Of a DNA stretch of 64,000 nt, positions 40,741 to 52,600 are shown piece by piece. The stretch's first letter is position 1. Every line of letters starts with the position of its first letter. Position numbers and translations under genes: made by a program. The stretch is from Adiantum capillus-veneris. Lineage: Eukaryota; Streptophyta; Polypodiopsida; Polypodiales; Pteridaceae. The notes beneath the pieces are model-generated. The model saw only the letters and a list, made by a program, of their open reading frames with translations, made no database searches and was not told the DNA's origin. The stretch is taken from contig CM043944.1 in assembly GCA_014529385.2 (NCBI GenBank), forward strand, positions 80,384,384-80,448,383. The letters are read 5' to 3'.

Positions 40741-43700
40741 ATGAGGTCTAGTTTGCATCTTGCAAATGAAGTTGTGGAAGTTTGCTCTATGGAAAGGTAT
40801 CAAGTAATAGAAGCCTTTAAAGAAAGCCAAACAGTTGGCCCAAAATTCCATGTTGAAACTAAATACAAGAGTGTAGCAAAGAAGGTGAAACCAGTAGCTT
40901 CACCCTTACCACCCAACAACAGGGAAAAGATTGAACAGGCTTCTTTACAACCAAGTTTGCGGAATCCTAAAAAGATTGCGCATACCTTCACAAAGGAGTC
41001 TTTTCAAGACTTGCAGATTGGTTGCAAGGAGTTTCTAACACAGGAGGAGACAAAGTGCTTCAAAGAAATGCTTTCAAAGCATGGTAAGGCTTTTGCATTT
41101 GAGCCACATGAGATAGGATGTATTGATCCTTATATTGTAGCTCCTATGGTAATTTTCACAATACCTCATGTGCCTTGGAATCTGTGGCCTATTCCGGTTC
41201 CAAAGGCTCATTTGCCAAAGTTAGTAGAGCTACTGAATGAGAAAATCAAAATGGGAATCTTGGAGCCTTCTTGTGCTCCATACTCAAATAGGTAGTTCAC
41301 AGTTCCGAAGAAGAATGGTTCTCTACGCTTCATCCAAGATATGCAACCAGTGAACAAGGTGACAATTAGAAATGTAGGTACAGGTCCAATTGTGGATGAG
41401 TTTGCAGAGGCATTTGCAGGGAGGGCAATCTACTCAATGGGGGATCTCTACTCAGGGTATGATCAATTTCAGCTTGCAATCGAAAGCAGAGACTTGACAA
41501 CCATTAGGACACCTTTGGGTTTGGTAAGGATGTGTACCTTGCCACAGAGAGCAACCAACTCGGTTGCACATATGATGAATGGGATGAATAAGGTCTTACG
41601 TGACTTTATTTCTCAAATCACAATGCCTTTCATTGATGATTTTCCTATCAAAGGATGTGAAGAAAGTGACAAAGATGAAGCTTTGGATCTCAAGGGATGT
41701 CGCAGGTTTGTGGTAAATCACATAAATGATTGTGATAAAATTTTGTCTAGGTTGGAAGAAGTGAATCTTACATTGTCAGGGAAAAAGTCTATGTTTAGTG
41801 TCAAAGAAGTGCTCATTGTGGGGCACATGTGCGGGCCATATGGTAGGAAACCTTGTCCATCAAAGGTAGATGCCATCCAAAGAATGAAAGAAACATGCAC
41901 TAGCATCACTGAGGTTAGAAGGTTTCTGGGAGCATGTGTCTTCTATGTTATTTGGATTCCACATTATGCACATGTAGCTGATCCTCTTTATCAGCTGCTT
42001 AGAAAGAATCAAAAGTTTTATTGGACAGAAGCACATGTAAAATCCATGAAAAAGCTAAAAGAGTTACTCCAGTCAGCAACGACTTTGAGAAAGGTAGACT
42101 ATGAGTGTCAAAGTCCAGTGATTGTGACAGTAGATACCAGTCCTACAGGGATTGGATGGGCAATAGGGTAAGATGACAAAGAAGGACACAGGTATGTGGT
42201 AAGATTTGGAGCAAAGGTACTAAGTGCTCTCCAAAGAAACTATCCACAAATAAAGAGAGAGTTATGGGGTATGGTTACAGCCTTGAAAAGTGGGAAAGAG
42301 TACCTAATTGGTGCATGTGTGGTTGTAGAAACAGATTGTCTACCACTTCTTGGGATGATTACAAGCTGCTCAACACCAGACATTGCTATGTTGCGGTGGA
42401 TTGCCTACATTAAGTCCTTAAATCCCGAGTTTAAGCACATTGCAGGTAAAGACAATACAGTGGCAGATATGCTATCAAGGGCAAGGTATGAAGATGAGTC
42501 ACAAATGATTGATGAGGGAGATGATGTAGGCACAAAATTCTATTCTATCTCTCATGTCAAAGGTAACAATGTCTGCATGACTAATTCACTTGAATTGTTC
42601 TTGAAAGATCTTTATGAAGGTGATTGGCTTTCTATTGGAAGGTACTTGAGTACTCTAACAAAACAGGATGATTGGTCTGAACAAGAACTCAAGAGGATAC
42701 GCAGGAAAGAATACGGGTACTTTTTAAGGGATGGTTACTTGTGGAAGAATCCTAAACAAAAGGGTGCTACAGCACAACGGGTTATATGTAAAAAAGAGAC
42801 TCAAGTAAAGCTCATGCAAGAGTTTCATGAGAGTCTATGGGCTGGACACATAGGTGTGTGGGAAACCTTCTCCAAGTTGAAAGAAAAATACTGGTGGAAG
42901 GGTATGTATAAAGATGTATCTCAGTTTGTAGAGTCATGTGTAACTTGTCAAATGTATTCAAATGTTCGACATCGTGATGGATTGCACCCTACATATCCAC
43001 TAGCCATGCACTATAAATGGGTTGTGGATCTAGTCACGATGCCTTTAGGACTCTGGCAAATGAGATACTTGGTTCTTGCACGAGAGGACCTACCTAACTA
43101 GGTTGAAGGAAGAGCATTAAGAGCTAAGACCACAGAAGCTGTGTGCAAATTCCTTCTTGATGAGGTGATTTGCCGTTATGGTTGTCTGGGAAAAATCACT
43201 GCAGATCAAGGTGAACTGGATGCCGAAGAAGCAAGGGAGTTCTTTTCTAGATTAGGGATCAAGCTTTCTCTTACTACAGCTTACAACCTTGAAGGCAATG
43301 GAAAGAGTGAAAGAGGGCATCCTCCTATCATCAAAGCTTTGGCCAAGGCTTGCGAAGGAAGAGTTGGTGAGTGGCCAAAATTGTTACCATATGCTTTATG
43401 GGTTGATTGTACAACACATAGCTCAGTAATTGGCTACATGCCTGCGGAGCTAATGCATGGTCAAAAGCCAGTGATGCCTATTGAAGATACAATTCCCACA
43501 TGGAATATACTACCTTGGCAAGAGGGGCTTAGTAGGGAAGATCTCCTTGCACTGCGTATAAGGCAGCTAAAGAGAAGACCTGGAGACATTGAAGCTGCAA
43601 AAGAACGACTCAAAAATGCAAGGTTGAAAAACAAGGACTATTTTGATAAGCGACATCGACTCAGGAGCAAAGCAATTGACAAAGGTGACTGGGTTTTAGT

Positions 43701-43896
43701 GTATGATAGTAGCCTTGATAACCAACACACAGTCATGCGTAAGTTCTCAAAAAGATGGTTTGGACAGTATGTTGTAAAGCATGTGCATGAAAATGCTACT
43801 TACAGCTTGTCTGAACTAGATGGTACAGAAGTAAAGATTCCCATTGCAGGAAAAAGGATTAAAATGTTTAAGAGAAGAGGAGACAATGATCTTTAA
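40741..43896 (+). pseudogene. Element F pol: RT, RNase H, integrase
   Basis: One frame runs throughout with three in-frame stops (41293-41295 TAG where Trp is expected, 42169-42171 TAA, 43099-43101 TAG). The RT has IPHVPWNLWPIPVPKAHLPK, the DLYSGYDQF block, RTPLGLVRM and FIDDFPIKG near 41632. RNase H has VTVDTSPTGIGWAIG and the ETDCLPLLGMI and KDNTVADMLSRA blocks. The integrase has HHCC (HESLWAGH ... CVTCQ), D in WVVDLVTMP, D in ITADQGELD and E in GKSERGHPP, then a C-terminal GDWVLVYDSS module. The motif set is that of fungal gypsy elements rather than of plant Tat, Athila or chromoviruses. There is no chromodomain. Confidence 0.8.
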
Positions 43897-44047
43897 AATA
43901 TGGATAAGGAATAAGAGAAAAACACAGGTGAAGATCAAAGTGAACATGAAGCTCTGGAATCATCCAGTGAAGAAGAAGACAAGGAAGATGTACAAGAGGT
44001 CTAATCTTACAAAGAGACAATGTGGCACATATCAGAGGATGTGCAGG

Positions 44048-44061
44048 TTTAGAGGGGGTGG
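44048..44061 (+). other. Polypurine tract region of element F
   Basis: TTTAGAGGGGGTGG lies immediately before the 3' LTR start TGACGTGC at 44063. Confidence 0.7.
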
Positions 44062-44887
44062 ATGACGTGCTGTGACACGTACATAGTGGGAACGCATGCT
44101 ACAAGATCTATCTTGTATTTTTTTAGATACATAATTATATTTCCTATAGTGTACATATGCATATTTAAGTATAATAATAAGCCATCTATCTCATCCTATT
44201 ATTTTTCTCAAGGGTAACCTATCCTTACTTTACCATCAGAAAATACTATAGGAAAAGCATCAATAGCTCCGCCTCTTTAACTTGGGGCAAAAAGCATTGA
44301 TTCTTTATTTCTACTATTTCATTATCATCTCACACCCTAGCTAGATCCTATATCTAGGGTAAACTCCAATATATATATATTCTACGTATTTTTTTTACTT
44401 TTCTTATATTTCTTTTTAAATAGCTACTAGGAGAGAATCAAATCCTAGTGGGACACTAGGTGGCATGATTTCAAAGATACACTTATTTTAATGCATTATT
44501 GCAAGCATGATTACAAAAATTTGTCAAGGAGCAATGTCATGCTTTCATATGGCATGAGGTGTCCTTTGGAATTAAATGAAAGTCTAGGCTAAGGAGACCA
44601 CATGAAGACTTTTGCTGCCATAAATGGACCCTATTTTGATGAATTTTTTACACAAGGTTCCAATCCGAATTGGAAAACGATTTTAAAATAAAAATCGTAG
44701 CTAATGAGGTGAAGTTTTTGCCCATATTTTGACTTTTTTATTTGGAGCCACGGTTGAGAAGATATGATCAAAATACTGGACCCCAGTCTGCCCACATCAT
44801 GCAGGGACAGCTCATTTCCAACTTTTCCAATTCCTGTTCACACTAGCTCCTCTCTTCTTGTGTAAACCCTTGGGGGTTCCCTTCACC

Positions 44888-44895
44888 TATAAAAT
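44888..44895 (+). promoter_or_regulatory. TATA box of F 3' LTR
   Basis: TATAAAAT at the place corresponding to TATAAAAG in the 5' LTR. Confidence 0.55.
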
Positions 44896-45448
44896 GGAAC
44901 CTCTTCTTCCTTGAAAAGAACTCAAGCATTCAAGCCATTGATGAGAGGAATTCTTGAGGGAGTGAGTAGTAATGCCTAATTGTACTTAGCCCCACTAACA
45001 TAAGCCCAAGCCTACACTTTCTCCTAGAGGAAGACTAGCCATTCTTGTACGCTATCCTTGTAAGATCAACTCTAATAAAAGAAGGTGTTGTACTTGGCGT
45101 ATCAATCAAAGTGGAGTGCTCCCCTCTTCTTCTCTCTCCCATCAATAATGGTGCCAAAGGGTTTCAAGTAAGATGTGTTCTACATTGATGTTTTCTTGAT
45201 TTCTTGTTGTTTTCATTTTCATCTCTAATCCAACATATATATATATATATATATATGTATCTAATCTCATCTCCTTAACCAAACCTATCTCTCTCATTCT
45301 TAGTAATTCATCCTCTCTAGGTTCTCTTGCTACAGGTACATCTCTCCCCGCAGTATCCTTATTGCCTACGGGAAGGAATAGGACTTGGGAGGGAAACTTC
45401 TCATCTCTTCACTTCTCTCATATCTACATTTCTCACATACTATCCTAG

Positions 45449-45667
45449 ATGAATAACCCACATGATGATCATTTCTATCGCTTTCACTCTGTACGATCTA
45501 TTAGAATTAACGTATGGATTAGCCGTAAAATACACTTTCAACAACGTATAGTGTTTCTCTTCGGCCCTGAAAGGCTCAATGTAATACTTCTATCACCGGA
45601 TCCCATCATACTACCGCTCATAGACTATAATGTTTCTTTTGATGTAAGCGTAGTTATCTTGCTATGA
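45449..45667 (+). CDS. Small ORF tw-a in F 3' LTR
   Basis: 72 residues, the LTR duplicate of 37424-37642 with only two residue differences (H to P in the FGPERL block, F to V near the end). The frame is fully open, like its twin. It lies downstream of the 3' LTR TATA box and so would be transcribed only in read-out transcripts. Confidence 0.6.
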   Translation: MNNPHDDHFYRFHSVRSIRINVWISRKIHFQQRIVFLFGPERLNVILLSPDPIILPLIDYNVSFDVSVVILL

Positions 45668-45876
45668 ACCAAGAGGATTTGCACACACAATTAATCCCAA
45701 TCACTAGACAAAATATATATATTATGGTAAGCACAAAACTACAATTCCAAAGAACAATTCGTAGCCTATTTGGTCAGCCAAGATTGAATGCCATTAACTC
45801 ATCCATTAACCCTTTCATATTACCCTTGATACGATATGACCATAGCCTTGATGTTTTCGTCTTCGTATTGTTTTGA
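45664..45876 (+). CDS. Small ORF tw-b in F 3' LTR
   Basis: 70 residues, the LTR duplicate of 37639-37851 with two residue differences (L to S and M to L in the NPFILP block). It overlaps tw-a by ATGA in the same way. Confidence 0.6.
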   Translation: MNQEDLHTQLIPITRQNIYIMVSTKLQFQRTIRSLFGQPRLNAINSSINPFILPLIRYDHSLDVFVFVLF

Positions 45877-46077
45877 CATTCTCTTTTGCGTTCTTTCTTT
45901 GTGTGTGTGAATGCAAGAGAGAAAGAGTGAGTCTTCTTTGATTGCACTTCTTTCCAAACCCTAGTCTTCATGGCATCTATGGTTTAACTCCTTCATATAG
46001 TTTTTGTTGAGTTCTCTCACAAACTCTCACAGCCATAAGCCCGGTGCTTTCTTGGCAAGACCGCAAATTTCTCGACA

Positions 46078-46350
46078 ACGGTTGAGGCTAGGCCATATGA
46101 AGCCTGCCTGCAAGATTTTCCTACTTGTCATGTCTAGGGCAAAGTGACCACCACAAACCCCGTCGTGACAGCTAGCAATTACTCCCGTGATTTCGTGAGA
46201 GAGAGGGACCTTCCTTACCCTTACAGTACAAACCATCATTGATGAGTCGATACCTTATGGCCTTCCGCGTCAGCCATTGCTTCTGTCCCTTGGTTAAATC
46301 TGATGGGCATTCCCCTGTTTCCAAAAAATGCATGATGTCAGGCAAGGCAT
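46078..46350 (-). pseudogene. Element E integrase N-terminal fragment between F and C
   Basis: Minus-strand reading gives a linker (ALPDIMHFLETGECPSDLT ... YRLINDGLYCKG) and, after a frameshift near 46210, the His-His part (CHDGVCGGHF ... GFIWPSLNR). That reading resumes at 36050 on the other side of F. The right edge is the start of the C 5' LTR at 46351. Confidence 0.75.
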
Positions 46351-49020
46351 TGATAGCCGTTTTTCGGCTCTCCATAATTGCCATAGTAAGTTACTCCACC
46401 CTACCAAATTCACCCAAACGCTATGGCTATCCCTACCATTTCACAGTACATAGGCATGTGTGAGTTAGGGGGCTTTTCCCATATCTTCTTAAAAACCCTC
46501 AGCTAGCTAGTCACTGGGCTAGTTAAGTCAAAAAAATAAATAAAATCAAAAAAATAAAATATATTATGGCCCATTTGTCTGTAAATATTTCATTGTATAT
46601 ATGGCCTAAATATAGGGATTTTTTATTATTATTTTGGTATTTTATTTAAATATTTCTACTTAGATGTGTGTTTTATTAAACCTATGTACACCTTCTTTCA
46701 TCCTCTTACACCATAATTATATTTTTTGCCAATATGTACATACTCTAACCTCATATTTTTCCTTTATACAAATCACTCCCACATTTTCACCCTCACCCTC
46801 GTGAAAACAAAAAATTGATTTCTACTCATTGGTTACGTTTATTATAATATTTACTTGCATACCTTTTCCTCTTTCACCCAAAATAATTCAAGGAGGGACC
46901 ATATCATATGATTCCAATATCTTTCCATGTCCATAACTCCTCCATATTTTTATTATTATTTTTACTCATTATTCTAACACCATGTGCTCATTGAGCTAAA
47001 GTCCATGAATAGTCCATACACTAGTCCCACCATGTATATATTTCTTTATTCACCAATAATCCTCCTCCATGCATGGGTCAAGGGCAACTTGGATGCTTTG
47101 TATTATAATATGACAAAGGAGGGGCTCACTCTTGGATGCATTGTACAAATTCAACAAAGGAGGGGGCCACTAAAAGACTTTTGTAGGCATAAAAAAAGGT
47201 CTTTTGGTGGGATTTTTAATATCTATTTCCACTCCGAATTTGGAGCGGTGGTCAAAAGAGAAAATGTAGCCCACGCTCTGAATAATCACTTTAAATTTTT
47301 TCATGATTTTTGGAGCTACCAGCGGTGAGCTATGATTTTTTGAGTGGACCCCCAGTCTGCCCACTTTTCTCACAAGTAGCCCATAGTCTTCTCTCACCTC
47401 TTTCCACACTTCTACACACTTACACACACACACATTCCTCTCAATCCCTCACTCAAACCTGTACCTTTAATGGTTTCTCTCATCTTCTTCACCATTAACC
47501 TCCCCACTTACTCCTATAGCTCTCATATGAGCTCTCCATGTACATACACCATCTCTATGCCTCTCTCTATTATCTCCAAAGTACAATTCCATCTTAACCC
47601 TTATATATATACATAAATTCAGCATGTGTACCATGCTTAACCTCTGCAAATCAAGATATCTCATCAACGGAATTACCATTTTCATCATGATAATCAACCT
47701 TGGCGGCGGTGGCGTAAAGAAGGGAAGACGAAGAAGAAGATCGATAGTCATTTTGAGAACCTACACAAGTAAGTCCAAAACTTCTTCAAGCTTCACCATC
47801 ACAAGGATTTTCTCACTTCATTCAACCATCTTACTTAAACCAACCACTTCATTCTACCCATTGTAAATGTAACATTAACTTTCTAGTGATTACTAACACT
47901 AACCACTAACATACTAACACAAAATAGCATTGACCTAACCATAAAAGACACCTCACCTCAAGACATGTACAAAGTAACTCTCTCTCTCTCCTTTTCCTTA
48001 AAACTCTACTTTCACCTTATTCACCATCAATAATGCTCTCTTTTGAGCCCACACCCATGACTCAAGCAGACAAAGAAGGCCCGCAATGTTTTGATATTCA
48101 AAGAAATCATAATCCTGATTTGTTAGCTTGTAAATTAGGATTTCCAATAATCTTTATGAGTGGTCTCCAACCTATAAATAGGCCCCTCTCCTTCTTGTAA
48201 AACAACCTCCAACATCTCACATAGCACCCCAACACTCTATGCGTGAGGAGAGACTTAGGTGTAGCAACCACTTGTGAGCTTCACTCTTGGTGTGAGAGAA
48301 GCCTTCAAGCTACACATTGCAAGTGAGAGAGCGTGAGTTCCACAAATCTCAAAACCACTATTGTATATGCTCCTTCATCATCAATAAATTGAGGTTTGGT
48401 GCATCAAAGGCGTGATTCGACGTTCAAATCTTCGTCCTTCCATTTGTGCAATACGGTTTGGTGAATTCAAGGTGACTTGTGTATTTGAGTTTTTATCGGT
48501 TGATCTTGATTTTAGAAAGTGTTTTAGTGTGTTTTTCATTGCCAGTTTTCTATCCATTGTAAGAGGGTATTGTGGTGAGAGGTCTCCCACACCCTAAGAC
48601 AGTGTGTGTGTGTGTTTTGGCAATGTTTAGCAATCACTAAACATTGAGTGAGTTTTATACAAGTTCTACGATAGCATCATAACGAACCATCTCCATTTGC
48701 AAGTCACAAATAAGGTATTACGCAAGATCCTTTTCTCTCTCTCTTCCCTTTGCTCTAGCTCTCTCTGGTCCGGTTTGTGTGTGTCTTGGTGTGAGGTTGT
48801 TTGTGTGTGTTGTGAGGTGCATCTTCTTGGTTGTGCCAAAATCTCTCTTGCGTCCTAGTTCGCATACCATAACTAGGTGGTGCCCCTATTTTGTTTGGGT
48901 TTGGATGTGGGTTTGTTGTTGTGTTATGCTTGTGGTTGCCCCAGCCCCAATTGAGCAGCACGGGAGCCTTGAGAGGTGTTTAGAGGTCGCCTCTCTTGTT
49001 GCCCGCCCCGGACCGCCTCA
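46351..49020 (+). repeat. Element C 5' LTR
   Basis: TGATAGCCGT to GACCGCCTCA. The first 200 bp match the 3' LTR at 54852 and, less closely, the D LTR. A TATA box lies at 48173. The middle (about 47000-48600) does not align by eye with the D LTR. Short open frames in it (for example 47624-47866) have no support as genes. Confidence 0.85.
48173..48180 (+). promoter_or_regulatory. TATA box of C LTR
   Basis: TATAAATA followed by GGCCCC, about 850 bp before the LTR end. Confidence 0.6.
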
Positions 49021-49024
49021 ATCT

Positions 49025-49044
49025 TGGTGCCCCCACTGAGGAAC
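49025..49044 (+). other. Primer binding site of element C
   Basis: TGGTGCCCCCACTGAGGAAC, four bases after the LTR. D has the same sequence with one base changed. Confidence 0.7.
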
Positions 49045-49097
49045 AGGCTTGTGTATGTATTGTGAAGGCTCAACCTTTAGCATAATCAAGTAGTTGC

Positions 49098-49310
49098 ATG
49101 AATCACGAGAATTTGTATGATCCCTTCATTCCCATTGCAAGGCAAAAGGTACACATAATTGTTAGTATTAAGTTGCAATTTCAGCGAGTAATTCGTAGAA
49201 TTTGAGGTCCTCTTAGGTTGGTAGAGATAAACGCATCAGTAAATCCTTTTATTTTGCCTCTCATTAGGTACGACCTTAGTTTGGACGTCTATATTTTTGT
49301 TTTGTTTTAA
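49098..49310 (+). pseudogene. Small ORF tw-b in leader of C, with one stop
   Basis: The frame is exactly 71 codons like its relatives, but codon 36 is TGA where D has TTA (Leu). Otherwise it matches the D copy, with most differences synonymous. It lies between primer site and gag, 21 nt before tw-a. Confidence 0.6.
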
Positions 49311-49331
49311 GAATTAGTTCATGCATAGACC

Positions 49332-49550
49332 ATGGATAATGGTCCAGGAATACAGGTTTTTCCCTTTCATTTCACTCCACACATTAGAGTAAACATTGCA
49401 ATTAGTAGAAAAATCCATTTTCAACAACGTATGGTATTCATGTTTGGTGCCCAAAGAGTAGGATAAATTCTCGCGTCACCAAACCTTGTCATTCTACCTC
49501 TTATTGATTATCATAGGTCATTTGATGTGAATATTTTTATTTTGTTGTAG
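49332..49550 (+). pseudogene. Small ORF tw-a in leader of C, with one stop
   Basis: 73 codons including the stop, as in D and F. A TAA interrupts the block after FGAQRVG, where D has GAA (Glu). The remaining frame, including the SPN.VILPLIDY block and the hydrophobic end, is intact, so the lesion is recent. Confidence 0.6.
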
Positions 49551-49634
49551 AATAGATTGCAATTTAGAAAATATTATTGTGTAAATCTTTTAAAGAAAGA
49601 AAAAACAAAAACGCGTCACTTTGAAATCAATTCA

Positions 49635-52600
49635 ATGGAGAGCCAACGCCAAATGTCTGGATATCCTTTTTTCTTTGGAGAGCCTGGAGAGGATGCAGAA
49701 TTATTTCTAGCGAATTTCAAGATGTCTTGCCGTATCAAGAGGATAGTAACTGATCAAGAACGTGTAGAAATGTTTGAGGTGGTCCTTAGGAAAGATGCTA
49801 GCACTTGGTTTGACTCTTTGCCTGAGGAAGTTAAAGGGAATTACACGGAAGTTTTGAATCGTTTCAAGAAATACTTCTTTGATCCCCAAAACACTCAAAA
49901 ATTATGGCAAGACATTGTTTCTCATAAGCAAAAAGACTTAGATGACTACTACTTGTACAAGCAAGAGTTCCTACGTCTTTGGGCTCTATGGATACGAAAT
50001 GTTGCTAACCCTGGTGATGGTGTAGAATTTCTAAAGAAGGAGAGGTTCATAGCCGGACTCTTTCCGGACCTTAAGGTAAAAGTTGAGGGGGGTGCACCTG
50101 CTACCTTTGATGCAGCTGAAACTAGGGCTGCTGAGAAATATAGGAAACTCAAGTGCTTAAGGGGGGAGGTTCCAATAGAAGGTCTTAGACCCAAAGGTAA
50201 GTCACAAGCATCAACATCTAAGGAGCTTCCTGAGGTAACGGTGGAAGTGATTGAGAAGTTAAATGAATCTTTAAGCAGCTTGTCAATTCACCTTGCACAA
50301 GCCGTAGGTCCAAAGGGACAAGCAAAGAAGTCTGAAGAGCGAGACCCACGACCTAGGAGAGTCTTGCAATGTTGGAATTGCGGTGAGTCTGGACATGGGA
50401 TGTATAATTGTCCTTGGCCCCGTGGGGAGCTAGGGAGACCTAACTTGAATTACCCAGTGATGAATGCAGGTGAAGGAACTAGTCAGCAACCACGGCTTAT
50501 ACAAAGGCCAAATGGAACAAGACCACCTCCACAAGGAGTGGAAGGAGTTCCACCTTTGCCAGACCCAAACGTGCATGTGGTAGAGGTGACAAGTTCAAGA
50601 GAGTTTGATATGGAAGCAAATGGCATTAAGCGTGGCCGAGGGAAAGGTAAGGAGAAAGAAGGAGTTACATCACAAAGTGACCATGGACGAGAAAAGAAGG
50701 CAAAGGAGACCAAAGAAGCTAAGAGGACTCGACGTCGTATCAACCTCCAAGACTTTCCTCTTGGACATGGAATGGCTCCATACAACCTGTTGGAAGACAT
50801 GAGAGGTAAGGGTCCTGATATCTCATGGCCTCAATTTCCTGCATTATGTCCACAAGTTAGGAGGGATTTAACAAGGGCAGTTAGCACTAGGAGAAAGGTA
50901 AAAGAGAGTGTGCCTGTTGTAAAAATTGCACAAGCTGAAATGAATGAGGACATTACACCTGTGCTAGATTGTTACATAAAAGGGAGATTGGTTAGGAAAG
51001 GTCTAGTGGATGGGGGTGCACAAATTTGCATCATGACAGAGGGACTCATGCAAAAACTAGGCATGCACATCCATGAGACACCTGAAATTAAGGTCAAGAT
51101 GGCAAACAATAGCAAGGCTAGGTGCGTAGGCATTTGTAAAAATGTTTTTGTGGAGGCCTTTGGCATTAAGAAGGCAGTGGATTTCTATGTCATGTCTACC
51201 AAAGGAAATGGCTACCCATTTATCCTAGGGAGACCATGGCTAATGAAAATGCGAGCTTTGCAGGATTGGGAGAGTGGAAAGATAATTTTCAGGAACGACA
51301 ATCATAAGAAGGTTGTCTTTGACATGAAGGAGCAACGCCAAGAGGAGCTCCATGAAGAATCATCTCAAAGTGAGACGGAAGAAGGTTGGACCGATAGCAC
51401 TTCAGAAGAAGAAAGTAGTGGCAGCATTACTGAAGAGGAGTCTTCCATCGAAGTCATGGGGGTAAGGTTTAAGCCAACCAACCAAGAGACCTCTTGTCAA
51501 GGTTTGGAGGAGGTAGGTTCCCAAGAGAACCAAAAAGTGGAAGATGAAAGAATGCTAGAAGGTATGCTATCTACAACACTTACAAAGGATGAAAGAGAGG
51601 AGTTCAAATGTGCTCTAAGGAAATTTCCTAGGCTTTTTGCTAAAGACTACACCGATGTGCGTGGAGTAGATGCTGTTCAACACAAAATTGAGTTGAAGCC
51701 AGAGGCCACACCTAAGGCTCAGAAGCTACGAAGGCTAGGAGTCATCAAGGAGCAGGCTTTACTCAAGGAGGTAAGAAAGCTTCTAGCAGCAGGTTTCATT
51801 TATCCAGTGGAGAATTCAGAGTGGGTCTCTCCCGTCGTTGTCACTGCTAAGAAAAACGGAAAGTGGAGGGTGTGTGTGGATTACCGTCCACTCAATGAGG
51901 CAAAAAAAAGAGATCACTTTCCCCTCCCATTTCAGGATGAGATACTAAATGAGGTAGCTGGTCATGAGAAGTACACTGTGTGTGATGGCTACTCAGGCTA
52001 CTTTCAAATAGGTATCGCATTAGAAGATCAATTGAAAACAACCTTTATCACTCCTTGGGGTTGTTATGCTTTTAGAGTCATGCCATTTGGTCTGACAAAT
52101 GCTCCTGCAACATTCCAACGTTTCATGAACATGGTGTTTCAAGCATTCTTTGGAAAGTCAATTAGGGTGTTCATTGATGATTTTTGCATTTATAGCTCAA
52201 AATCATTGCATCTACAAAGGGTAGAAGAAGGTTTAAAGAAGCTCTACGACATGGGAGGTCAACTCAACCCCGAAAAGTGCCCCATAGGTGAGGATGAAGT
52301 GATCTTGCTCGGTCACAAGGTTTCCTATAAAGGCATTGAGGTGGATCCTTCAAAGGCAAAGGCTCTTATTGAGCTCCCATCACCGAAGAGTCTTAAGGAG
52401 GTCATCTCTTTCATTCAGAAGGTGAAGTATATGTCACGCTTCATTCACTTAGCCTCGGAGTTGCTTCATCCTTTGCAAAAGTTGACACAACAAGTAGAAT
52501 TTGCATGGTCTGATGAGCTTGAAGAGTATTTTTGTAACATTAAAGTCATTTTGTCAGAGCTACCAACACTCATGCCTCCTTGTTGGGAGTACACATTCTT

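Larger units (their letters stand above)
36051..46077 (+). mobile_element. Element F: fungal-like Ty3/gypsy element with twin small ORFs in its LTR
   Basis: It has complete LTRs (36051-38052 and 44063-46077), flanked by ACGG (36047-36050 and 46078-46081). The insertion splits the integrase gene of E, whose reading frame resumes cleanly. The order is LTR, primer site, gag-PR, RT, RNase H, integrase, purine tract. LTRs differ at roughly one to two percent by eye plus small indels. Gag and pol each have a few nonsense codons. Confidence 0.85.
44063..46077 (+). repeat. Element F 3' LTR
   Basis: Matches 36051-38052 nearly throughout. Differences include an extra CAGGGACAG-like insertion near 44805 and scattered substitutions. 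It carries a second copy of the twin small ORFs at 45449-45876. Confidence 0.9.
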
